DNA of 64,000 nt, from positions 681,501 to 745,500 of the forward strand of contig CALYLW010000139.1 of assembly GCA_944989445.1 (NCBI GenBank). Reading direction: 5' to 3'. A program made the translations under genes and the position numbers. Below are positions 48,501-59,400 of the stretch, piece after piece; position 1 is the first letter of the stretch, and each line of letters opens with the position of its first letter. Below the pieces are notes generated by a model that saw only the letters and a list, made by a program, of their open reading frames with translations, ran no database searches and was not told where the DNA came from. Source of the DNA: Ampullaceana balthica. Taxonomy: Eukaryota > Mollusca > Gastropoda > Lymnaeidae.

Positions 48501-51500
48501 AATTTTTAAAGGTTTGGATTAAAAAATGGTGCATGATCCCAATTCGTCTGTAAACAATATTAAGGCTGTTGATTTCAAAGGGAAAATTAATTTTGTTTAT
48601 GGCAGTTCAATTAAAAAACAGTCACAGAATAGACTAACGTTACTTTATATTACATTTGTAATATTAAATATTAGTATCAAAATCAAAGTACTGTGGAACC
48701 TCTCATAACGAGCACCTCTCATTATGAGTAATTCACATAACGAGCAAAAAAATGTGAAAACGTTGCTCTCATAATGAATGACGTTTGGCATAACGAGTTA
48801 CTCAGACAGGGGAAGTCCCTTTTTCCCGACATTCATTTATGAGCCAGGACTTCCGCGCCGATGCATTAGCTTGTGTTTAGCACTCTGTCTGTTAGCACAT
48901 TGTTTTCGTGTGTGATCACCCGTTTTTACAAATTTTGTATTCAGACAGTATTCGTAATTTTTTTATGTGCAAAGTGTAATAACATGTGCTTAAATGTCTT
49001 CAAAGAAAAAGCCACAAGAAGACAATCATAAGAGAGAAAAAATAACTGTTGAAATGAAACCTAAAATCATTGAAAAGCAAGGTGTGAGCGTGGCTAGTCT
49101 AGCACATACATACAATCGGTCAACTTCAATGATCTGCACTATTCTCAAGAACAAAATTAAGGAGATGGATGCTTCAAAGGAGTGTCAAGAATGTCTACGA
49201 AACAGTTACGACACATTTTCGTAAAATTTTGAAGTGTCGGCAAAAAAAATGTCTTTAAACAATTTTCTAGTTAAAAAGGATCAATTATTTGTCATAAATT
49301 CATATTTTTATTTACGTGGTTTGTTTCAAATCTAAATTGTATTGCAAGTTGTTGCACTCCTTAACAATGCATAAGTAATTTTATTTGAATAAATGTTTTT
49401 AAAAAAATTGGGGGAAATGAGTATTTTATACACACATTATTGTATTTTACATGTATGGGAAAAATTGTTTCGTTTAACAAGTTAGATTCTGGAATCAATT
49501 ATGCTCGTTATAAGAGGTTCCACTGTAATATTTTATTGTATAACTACAGGAATAGACCTGGAAACAGGACAATACAAAATAAAATATCTTGTTACTAAGT
49601 TAAAACTCATAGTATTACAATGTGAAATTAAAATTCTTCTAATTTTAGGAAATTCTAAATGCTTTTTTCAGACGAATCAGGCTTTTGTCAAATATTCATG
49701 GAAATCCCAATTGAGAAAGCTATTGAAAGAAACCAGCAGAGATCCAATAAAGTTCCAGATGATGTTATCATTAAAATGTCTACCACTCTACAGGTTCCAG
49801 ATTCTCACAAAAACAGTTGGGAAGAGTGCAGCATGACTATTAGTTCATTTAGTGATGACAAGCTGTAAGTACTCATGGCCAGATTTGTTATGTAAAAGAT
49901 ATCATCATCATTCAGATCCAGTGGCTATAAAGAATAATCTACACATTTGCTTTTTTGCCCCGTCCGTTTGGACGTAGTGTTTACTTCTCTTGTGTGATTG
50001 ATGCCGGTCAACTCGCGAATTAAAAAATAATAATAAAATTATAAAGCTTACGGAGTAAACGGGGATTATAAAATGGAATTTATTTAAATACCACATTATT
50101 TTTCAATCATCAACTCGCCAGAATAATTGAATTTTGCAGCGCACATGACGTTCCCCCCATTTTTCCTGTTCCAATAGGGTTTGAGCTACACTCGCCGTAC
50201 TCCCCTTCCAACGCATAACAATAACATTTTTTCAAAGAAAATATCAGTTTTGATATTAATGTGGTAATCTTACGTCAAATGCCTTTGACTTGCAAGAAAA
50301 CTGTCACTAAAAGACCGAACTCGAATTTGAGGACCGATTAATCGCCCGGTATCTTTGCTACGTCTATCAAATGACTCTCGTAATATAAATAGTAACAGTC
50401 TGCGACCTTGACCGTTGTTCACATCAAAACGCGCACTGTGTGTTAGCTCTCCTACAGGGCCTCGACAACATTTTAAAAAACCATTCCTTAGCCGTAGGCG
50501 AAGTAAACTAATAGTGATGATGTATATATTATTTATATACCGGAATATGGAGAAAGCGATTTGAAGTCACCGTCACTCGCGTTAATCTCGTATGCTGCCC
50601 TACATCTGGCATCTTAACCGTAACACAACAAAAACAAATTCAGGGTAATAAGATAATACGGGCTTATTGAAATTACGGTTAACCTGTCCTGATTAAATGG
50701 GATCGGTCCTGATCTGAAGACCGGTTAACCGGTTAATCATTAACAACCTTACATTGGTGTTTTGACTATTTTTATATAGTTAAAGGTTAAAGGGGGATTT
50801 AAGTTGTGTGCTCTCTGCTCAGTGAAAGATTACTGCATTTACTTGAGAATTGACTCCCTAATTTGTCACTTCAAAAGTGGAATTTTAAATTTCTTCAACA
50901 AGTGTGTATGTAACTGAATTTGCTACACACACTATGGTCTCACAGTAACATGTAAACATATAAGTTATATAGTATATTTACAACATATTCTGATATAAAT
51001 AAACTATATCAACTTAGGGGCAATCCATATATTGCGTACGCAAGGAGGGGGGAGAGGGGGTCTTAACTTTACGGCATTTTGCGCATGGATGCATACGGGG
51101 GGGGGGTCTCGACTAAATGTGTACATAGGCAAAACAAATTTAACTTGAATAATGCTAAGCCTAGAAACATAAACCGCTCAGTCTGCAAACGGCATTCGAG
51201 ACCACTGAGTCAAGACTGAAATGCAATAATGTTTTATAATTAATGCAAACGAAATTCTAAACTTGGAAGTCATTAGCATTTGATTCAGACCAAATGTTCA
51301 CACATTAATAAAATCAGTACCTAAAATATATCTGTCTGATTTATAGGGGCTGTCCATAAATGATGTCACGCAATTTTGGCAGATTTTTCACCCACCTAGT
51401 CACACGTCGTCGCAAAATGTAGTACCCCCCTCCAATATTGCATCACAAATGTACCCCCCCCCCACTGAAATATTTTTTGTGTGGAAACGAGCATGTTTTA

Positions 51501-54500
51501 AATCACCTTTTTGTCATTTTTTAAGTATCTATTTAGTGTAAGGCCTGCATTCTAATATCTTAATACGCGTGAAGCCATTGAAAACTTCATTAAATAAATT
51601 GCAAGCTATCAAACATTTAAGTTGAACTTTTTTTAAAAATGTGCATGTTTTGACGTGACATCACAATTCTTAAACTCTCCCCTCGTCATAAATGTGTGAA
51701 CCCTCTCCCCTTTTCTATGTGTGTGACGTCATTTATGGACGCTCCCATATTTCCATTTCTTGAAATTTAAAAACAACAGTCATCGAATATATATAATACA
51801 TGTACATTTGTCGGAGTCTCTCTCTCAGAGTTCTGCCACTCCCTCGGTGGAACACGCACACTGTCGCACACTTATAAATTCTTCTCAAAACGTTATATAT
51901 ATATATTTATATAACGGGTTGGCGATTTCACTGCTTAAATTGTTCTATTTTATCTATTTTCATTCAGTGTTCAAGATAATAAAATTTGAATGTTCTATTG
52001 TATTTTTTCAATAATTGCATCATGAAAAACACGTTATTACAAAAAACAAACAAAAAACAACTAAATGACGTAACGCGATTTTGGGCGATTTTTACCCCCA
52101 CACTTAGTCACAAAAACTTAGACCAGCCCCCTCCAATATGACGTCACAAAGCTTTGACCCCCCCCAGCCCAAAGCCGTATTTTCTAATTGAAAATTAGCA
52201 TGTTTCAAATTACTTTTTATCATTTAAGTATGTATTTAATGTAAGGCTGCACTCTATCGTACCACATGTGAAGCCATTGAAAACGTCATTATATAAATTG
52301 AAAGCAATCACAACATTTTATTTGAGGTTGCGCATTTTGATGTGATGTTCCATTTCTTAACAACCTCCCCTAACCCTCGTCACAAATGCGTGCGTGACCC
52401 CGCTCCCCCCTTCCAGGCGCGTGATGTCATTTATGGACTGCAAAATTTGTGACTATGGCTTTTTAAAAAAAATTTAAACGGAGCTAATTTGTACGTACGC
52501 AAGGTAGGGGGGTGTCACGAAAATGTACGGTGTGCAACAGGGGTGAGGGAGGGGTATGATAATAGGAATTTTGTGCGTAGGTAATATAAGGATTGCCCCT
52601 TACCGTACCATCTTCAATAAAAAAAGATATTTTGTTGCACTTTCAATACAGCATTTATCATGTTGATAAAAATTTATAAAATTCTAATATGATAATCTGT
52701 ATTACAGTGTTTAATACAAGGCTACCTGCTTTGCTAGAGTTCATTTACTAATACTTAAAAGAGACTAAATCTTTTTCCAGGGATTTGGGTATAGTTATTA
52801 ATACGCTCCACTGTAATAAAGTAACAGAAAAAGGAATTTTCTATCATCAAATGGAATTTTATTTTTTATCTTCTCTTACTCTTACAGAGATCAGATAATG
52901 TCTTTTATAGAAAAGGCATTCATTAATCCTGTCCAACCTGTTAAACCATCAGATGAGGATGTAAGTTCAAGAAATCGTATCCAATGTTCATCAAGTTTAC
53001 ATCATCAAGCTGATCTTATATTGAGGAAATGTGTTGCAGCATTGTTAGAAAAATGTAAGCTAAAGCATAATGTAATCTCCCCCATCCCCCCAAATTCTCC
53101 TCTGTTGTAAGCTTAATTTTGTAGATGCTCCTTAAGCTAACCTTTAATGATTCAATGACCTTTCTTCCCCTTTAAGAAAATCAACTTGTACAGTCATTTA
53201 GAAACTGATTTAATGCTAATGTAAAATATGATCCAATTTTGATTAAAGTAAAGATTAAGAGTGTTAACGGTTAACTGGTCCCCAGATCAGGACCGGTTAA
53301 CCGTAACTTCAATTATTCGGTATTAGCATATTACCCGGAGTTAATTTTTTGTGTTACGGCAGAATAACCAGAGCCAATACACGAGCGATCGTAACATCAA
53401 AGCGTTTTAATATTCTGGTATATAAATAATGTACAAATACTCGTCATCACTGTTATTGGAGTTCGGCTAGTGAACAATGTTTTTGTAAAATTCGCTTAAT
53501 TGCCGAAGGATAGTACCAGAAGTAACACACAGCACGGCAGTAATGTCAATTAAAATGTGAGTAAGGTCAAGGCCGCAAATGTTACTATTTATATTACAAG
53601 AGGAAAGATAGGCCTACCAGACAGTTTACCGCTACTCAAATTCGATCTCATATCGATAGTTTTCCTGCTAAGTACGTGCACGTCAAAGGCATTTGACTTA
53701 AAATTGCCAATTGATATAAAATTTGATGTTTTCTAAAAATTTATTTTGTGTCCGGTTGAAAAGGAGCACAGCGCATGAGAGCTGAACACAATTGGCGGTG
53801 ATGTCACGTGCACTTTGATGTCACCATCAGATGGCATGAATTGAAAATTTGATACACTCTCTTGTTGATTCTCAATAAATTAAGGAAAAATACAAAACAG
53901 ACAGTAAAATAGTCTTCTTTTTAATGGTTAACCGGTCCTCAAAAAACAAACTGACTTGACATTTGATAATATGCCGTTTTAATACTTTAATCATTACAAT
54001 TTACTTATTTGTTCTGACAAATTTTTTTTTAAAATTCACTGTGTTGACGGTATCGCGGCAGAGAGCTGAACACTAGCGTCAGTACATCACAGGGACTTTG
54101 GTTTCAAATCAGACAACTTGAGGTGAAATTTTTGATGCATTCTCTTGTTGGTTCAAAAAACAGTAAAAATACTGACCGAAGATTAACCAGTCTTTTTTTA
54201 AAACGGTTAACCAGTCCTTAAAAACGAGCGGTCTTAACAATCTTAGTATTCACTTCATTAAAATATATATTTTTTTTTAAAGTTAACATAATTTCAGACT
54301 CCAGCATTTTGGTAAATGCACTGAACTCCTTGAACAAGCATAAATCTTGTCATTCATGAAATGTGCAAGGGTTCTGAGGGGACAACATTTTTTTCCCCAT
54401 TAGAACCACATATGCTATTGACTGTTAAGTTTTTACTGTTATTTTTCATCACAATTATAATTATGATATAAAAATGAGTTCAATGTTGAAGGCAATAATA

Positions 54501-54750
54501 TAATTAAAAAATGTAATTTTTTTGTCTTTTAGCAAAACTTGGCCAAAAGCCTGCAGACTTAAGGTATCTCAGTAAGAAAGCCAATGAAACTAAATCCAAT
54601 ATCCTTAAAAGGCTCAAGTCTGGAAACATTTTGGTTTCTGTCCAAGAAAATTCTCTTATGGAACTATGTGATGCTTCCCAGGACCCAAACTGTGCTTTCT
54701 ATAAATACATCAAAGAACTTTTTGATATAGACATCAGTGCTTACAGTTAA
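42518..54750 (+). CDS. PSTK: PSTK, L-seryl-tRNA(Sec) kinase, 5 exons
   Basis: Exons are 42518-42823, 47880-48147, 49672-49864, 52888-53054 and 54533-54750, joining in frame to 383 residues (human about 348). PSTK phosphorylates Ser-tRNA(Sec) to phosphoseryl-tRNA(Sec), the substrate SEPSECS turns into Sec-tRNA, so the host makes selenoproteins. Visible: the ATP-binding P-loop GLPAAGKT (residues 18-25), IIIDDNMYFRSMRYEYYKLA (end of exon 2, the family's DDN-Y-SMR-E-Y-LA block), GFCQIFMEIPIEKAIERNQQ (exon 3) and HKNSWEE. The exon 1 donor is GAA|GTAGGT at 42823; the GT four bases later would bring a stop in exon 2, so it was rejected. Other junctions are phase 1, 2 and 1. Intron 1 (5 kb) holds a three-level transposon nest and a SINE. 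AATAAA near 55258 is a possible polyadenylation signal. No similarity is seen after the stop. Confidence 0.93.
42824..43797. other. PSTK intron 1, 5' part, nothing recognised
   Basis: AT-rich, no clear repeat ends. The frame read past the donor stops at 42856. Confidence 0.4.
44384..46535 (+). pseudogene. piggyBac transposase pseudogene
   Basis: The first 200 codons are open: MSDAGEGLSGSDNQHRISLF, an acidic Ser/Asp-rich segment (DSNSGDSSSGSEDERESYSD) and LISKKKISDYWSTTPALYTP, matching the DDE_Tnp_1_7 opening. The 45-kb insertion then interrupts it. Beyond, in changing frames, come FDRWNKIRPALDKINEMSK, NISIDEPMIGMKNR (a catalytic Asp block), HLFTDNFYTKPALAEFLL (second), GGVDISDKQIFHFAA (third) and a Cys-rich tail (RPACRVGCHEHCKPH). 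At least three frameshifts lie between 45500 and 46450. The three Asp positions survive but the gene cannot be read through. Confidence 0.85.
44984..45415 (+). mobile_element. RTE/SINE-like element inside the piggyBac transposase
   Basis: It runs TAAACAACCCCGTAAAGACA, TATAAATCCCTTATATATGA ... GTTAATATAAGGGATTT, flanked by A runs. It is the same family as 4040-6390 and 9253-9797. The CAGACA slot is here a GACGAACGAGGTCGCGGTCG-type repeat. It interrupts the transposase between ...ISTEK and GEDGFDRW... . Confidence 0.7.
47660..47855 (+). mobile_element. Complete tRNA-derived SINE with 9-bp target duplication
   Basis: It opens CTTGGGGCACGGTGGTCTAG (A box GTGGTCTAGCGG), has a B-box-like GGGTTTGAGCC, then CTTCACTTGCCCCATAGGCC and an (ATT)n tail. 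TAATGATAA repeats exactly at 47651-47659 and 47856-47864. The 3' duplication ends 15 bases before PSTK exon 2, so the insertion reaches the 3' splice site region. The head differs from the SINE at 21800-22112 in its core. Confidence 0.88.
48691..49525 (+). mobile_element. Deleted Tigger/pogo-like element with N-terminal HTH fragment
   Basis: Ends CTGTGGAACCTCTCATAACG and CGTTATAAGAGGTTCCACTG, flanked by TA (48689-48690, 49526-49527). The frame at 48994-49221 encodes a CENP-B/Psq-type helix-turn-helix (KREKITVEMKPKIIEKQGV, VASLAHTYNRSTSMICTIL), the DNA-binding N-terminus of Tigger transposases. It then ends; the DDE part is deleted. It lies in PSTK intron 2. Confidence 0.87.
50280..50756. mobile_element. 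GGTTAACCGG-family element, fragment
   Basis: It contains 'gcgaccttgaccgttgttc', GGGATCGGTCCTGATC and GACCGGTTAACCGGTTAATC, and ends TTAACAACCTTA, like the right side of 21745-22891. The left border was not resolved. PSTK intron 3. Confidence 0.5.
51346..51746. mobile_element. GGGGCTGTCC-type MITE, 401 bp
   Basis: Ends GGGGCTGTCCATAAATGATG and CATTTATGGACGCTCCC, flanked by ATA (51343-51345, 51747-51749). It has the G/C runs and GTGACGTCA words of the family. Confidence 0.82.
52061..52440. mobile_element. GGGGCCGTCC-type MITE lacking its outer ends
   Basis: CTAAATGACGTAACGCGATT at the left and GCGTGATGTCATTTATGGAC at the right show the subterminal parts of the family. The outermost GGGGCCGTC bases are lost on the left and altered on the right. 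Confidence 0.65.
53255..54250. mobile_element. GGTTAACCGG-family element, longer copy
   Basis: It starts near GTGTTAACGGTTAACTGGTC and ends GCGGTCTTAACAATCTTAG. Between lie CAGATCAGGACCGGTTAACC and a block complementary to parts of 21745-22891 (for example GTACCAGAAGTAACACA). No transposase was found. PSTK intron 4. Confidence 0.6.
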
Positions 54751-56406
54751 CACCAGAACTCTTTGAGCTTAGTTATCAAGACTTAAGTAAGCACCAAAGA
54801 TGGGGAAATATTTAATACTAAACTTTTGATAAAGCTATGAATACTTTCAAATTCCATTGAGTGTGAAAGTGTGGTGCTGATAACTATTTCACTGGTGAAT
54901 CTGACAATGTTAGCTCCAAATCAGAATGGACTTTTGATGTCAGTAGAAAATAAGACAACATGATTAAAATTTTAAAAAGTGTTATCATTTTTATTTTTTG
55001 GAATTTCATTCTATTACGATGTACTGATCTCAAAAGTCAATATAGGTCGTATAGACAAACATGAGCAACTTAAACTACCGTACCACAATTAATCCTACTA
55101 CTGGCAGTAGGAAACATTCAATTTCATTAAGCACCTGCTGACCTCAAAGCCAGTTTCCCTTTTTTTTCTCATACTCATGAACAAGCAAAAAAAATTGTGA
55201 TGTCATTACGTATTTATATTTGAAATACCATTAGCACACAAAACTGATATTAAAGTGAATAAAATAAAAATGTTTTCATGACAATGAACAAAGTTTGCTT
55301 GTCAACTGTCTCCTCACAAAGATCACATAGGCTTAGAACATAATCAATTCTATAATTACCATCATTAAATTTTAAATATTTTATTTAGCAACCTCTTATT
55401 TAATAACTAACAGTTTAAGTAGGAGTGAATTATTCTAGGTAAAATAGGTGAGCCACCTATTCATTCCAGGACTAAAAACCCACAAATATAACCTTTCACC
55501 ACTAAAGATTCACCCCCAACAGGTATGTAAACTATTGTAACATACTTTAAGAACAAGCTCATTGTAAAAAGGGAAAGACTAAGAAGTCTTTCAAACATCA
55601 AATCACGTCAACTTTGCATTTTCACATGTTCTAGTTCTAAACAGTTTTAAATCAAAATAAATTCATTCAAATTTTACACCTAAACCCCACACCTCTAAAG
55701 ATACAGCTATCTGTGGTTATAATGTTAGAAGCCCTTTTGTCAGGGGGCCTTATGATGGAGGACCTAATCGATGTGGCATGAGTTAAATATTTTAAATAAT
55801 TTAGTTTATTACTTCTATTAGTAACATACAATGATTCCTACTTATATAATGGAACTGCACAGAAAATGCTTTAAGATTACTGGTATTAGGTATAACAATC
55901 ATGTGCCTTATGGAATAAAAGTTTCTAGTAAGGTGCAGATTTATTTAAAAAAACATTATTACATTGTTTTGTCTTACACTTACATTCAATTATTCATTTC
56001 TAAAAAAAATAAAAATTGAGCCTATACATTATTGCAACATGTCTAAATAAATAACATTTTGAGGAAAAAGTTAGGCACTCTCTGATGCTTTAAATTAAAG
56101 TTTAATTTATAATTGCTCACCTAAATTTAAACTTGTCTCAAAATACATTTGCATTTTTAATATTGAAATTTATAACAAGACTATCACATAACAGTATATG
56201 CTTTCCAGCTTTGTATTTGTATATTTAAAATGGAAAAGACAAGGACAAATATAAATAAAAATTGCTCAATTTTATTACTAGATATTTTTGTTTGACATAC
56301 TTATTGCCTAATCTAATTTACAAAACCTTCTATTGAAAGCAATTTATAGCTCATTTTGGATGTTACTTCTTCAAAGAAACTGATGACTCTGTTTTCTTCC
56401 ATGTCT
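54751..56406. other. Convergent 3' region between PSTK and AUP1
   Basis: It should hold both 3' UTRs. AATAAA near 55258 (plus) and TTTATT near 56271 (minus) are candidates for polyadenylation signals. No additional gene recognised; open frames here are short and AT-rich. Confidence 0.45.
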
Positions 56407-59400
56407 TTAAAGCCCATGTTTGATTCTGTACTTAAGTCTAGCAGCATCCAACATAGCTTGCTTACGCTCAGCAAACGACAGCTGCCGTGCAAATGCTTGA
56501 GTCTCAAATTTACTGGCTTTGAAGGAAAGGCTTTCAGGCTGTCAATTTAAAAAAAAACAATGCAATCTCTGCTGTAATAATCAAATTTTCATTTTAATCA
56601 AATTAAAAGGACATATAGCTCTTTTTCTTCTAAAGAACAGTTAATTTTAGTTTGGAGAGCTGGATATTGCAGGAATTTCTACTCCACCCTTACTTAAAAC
56701 TCCTCAGTACTTGAATGCCACTTTTTTGGAGGGAGAGGCATAAGAAGGGTTTCATTAACAAATGATCAACATTTTAATATTAATACTAGAAAATTGACCA
56801 TGTAGATCAAATTTACTAAGAAATGACACCTTAAAAATGACAAAGACTCATTTCATATTAAGATGCAGCGGTCTATATCCATGTTTAAAAGTGTTTTATC
56901 TTACCATGGAACGTGGAACAGCGGGTTCTGGATTTGGTTGACTGATCTTTCCTTCTAGGATATTGGTTATTGTAATATCCACATCCCTGGTTTTTTCTAG
57001 AAAAGAAATAACAATTATGTCATCAACATTCTAGGTCTAGTTGTTACTTTAAACTTAACTAATTACTGCAAGAGTACCATAAATGATATTACTAGCAAAG
57101 AACTCTTAAACGAAGGTGAAAAAAAGGTTCGGGCCAACTCATTAGATAAGTTCTTATTTAAAATTATTTTTCAAGTATGTTATATGGATATTTTAAAACT
57201 TCAGAAAATGTTTTTATTTCCTTTTTTAATTTAACTCATTAGCTCCTGATGCGACTAAATGCGTCCTTAAATGGGTCCGTACGGATGCGTCCGATCACTT
57301 AGTGACGAACTCTAGCATTTTTAGTTAAAAATAGCAGTGAAATCTCGCTTTCCTAGAGTTTTCCGGCTATTGTGTTATTCTACGAGATTTCAATAAAAAT
57401 TACCGGATGTTTTTATCTTGTTTCACTTTCGATCCATGTGTGAATTAGTTTGACGCGTCTCTATCGAGTATGTATTTACCAGACGTGCCGAAAATCGCGA
57501 TATCGGTCTTTAATTGTCATTATTTCGCAGTGCATTTTATATTATTATTAAACTTAATTCATTTCTGGATACATTAATCATTTTATTTTTTAAGATAAAT
57601 GAATATCTTTAGAAAAGAAAAGCATTTTTCTAATTTAATCAAACGTTTAATGAAGTTGCTTCCCTTTTGTCTGGAATATGAAATAGACATGGAAGTAGCC
57701 CTTCAGGAGCTATTGAGTTAATTCATCCAAAAATTAAAAAAAAATTTGTATTTCTTTTTGACATTGAAAAATCTTAATGGTTGACTTACTAAGGTCAGTG
57801 AGAATACTGTGGGTAGGTGTGTCAGGGAGCACATCCTTAACTTGTTTGACCATTCGCTGCAGCTCATCATCTTCATTGACAGTTTCTGCTGTGAAATGCT
57901 TTGGGCAAAGATTTTCACGCTTCTGCTCATGTGTTAATGCTGCAATTTTAACATTAAATAAATAAAGGTTAAATAGAAAACACTATAGCAAAGAAAAATC
58001 TAATCCATAAAATAGGCTATAAATATATCTTTATGATCTATATTGAACATAAATTAAAAGTGAGTTTTCCGTTATTGATATCATAATATTGAGTTTTACT
58101 TTCGTGTTACCTTTGTCTGATAATTTCCTCTTTTTGATAAAGTCCTTGATATCATAAGAGCTGTAAGGAGATGAGCTGAATCCCAAACTTTTTGCCATAT
58201 TGGACTGAACACGGTTTGCAAAGTCTTCTCGGCTTTCATCTTTCTTCCGTTCCGTAATGGGTAAAAATCTAGTTTTTTAAAACCAAAAATAAGTTTAATT
58301 TTTATTACTAGTCTCAATAAGTTGCTACTACAAAAATTAAAAGTTGATTAGAAATTAAATTTCCTCTAAATAATGAATTCAAAGAAATGTAATATACTCC
58401 ATAAATGTAATAATTGTTTACATATTTCAACCCACTTAATCTTGAAACATGTGACAGGAAGAAGCAGGCACCAAATCAGATCCTCATAAAAAGAACTTGC
58501 ATAAGTTGACTGGATTACCACAAAAAAAAAGGAAGAAAATTTATCAAAACCTATTTTTAGGGAATATTACATTTATAATAGATGCTGGTATATTCTTTAA
58601 AAATAAACAATAGGTCTTAAAACTTTATCAAAACTTAAAACATAGGAAAAAGCAGAAAGTGTAAAAGTAACTGTTTTTAGTTATAAATATGAAACATTCT
58701 CCATCTTATAGCTGTTGTGAAACAACTTCCAACCTGCTCATGTAACATATTACTTCACATAAATTAATGAAATATCATAACTTACCACATTGATGTCAAA
58801 GAGATATCTATGGACTTGAATAGTCACCTGTTGGTGGAGAATGAAAATTTTAAAAAAAAATGTCAGGTAATGATGTGCATAATATATATATATATATATC
58901 TTTTAAGTTCAAGAACAACAATATTTATATAGTAAAACATCAACATTGGTTGCTTCTTTAAAAAAAATATTCATAAATAAGAGGGTTCAGTGGCTGTCGA
59001 GGGCCTAATCAGAACGATCTTACTTTGGTCAGACATTAAAAAAAAATTATAATCAACTACATTTGTTGACACATTGTAAACATTTTTCTTCACAAGTTAT
59101 AAATCTTGTAATGTTGAAAATTACTTACAGGCTGAATAGGGTAATCGACTTCAAATGGCAGTAGGCTGAGATAAACAAAAATATTTAGTAATGCAAGTAC
59201 AGTATATTTCCTTGGTGTAAATTAATGGGCTGAAAGTCAAGGAAACTGTTGTCGACTAAAAAGAAAGTAATATATTTAATCACATATATCTCAAAAAGTA
59301 TTACACAAATAAAATAATTTATTATCAACAATTTATATATAACTTTTAAAAAGAATTAAACTCAAAGTCTGTGAAAATTTCAACAATAAGTGTAAACTAC

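Larger units (their letters stand above)
51017..52599. mobile_element. MITE with GGGGCAATCC ends and TTA duplication, holding two other MITEs
   Basis: Ends GGGGCAATCCATATATTGCG and TAATATAAGGATTGCCCC, flanked by TTA (51014-51016, 52600-52602). CGTACGCAAGG words sit near both ends. Elements at 51346-51746 and 52061-52440 are inside. Similar end style and target size suggest it is a cousin of the GGGGCCGTCC family. Confidence 0.78.
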
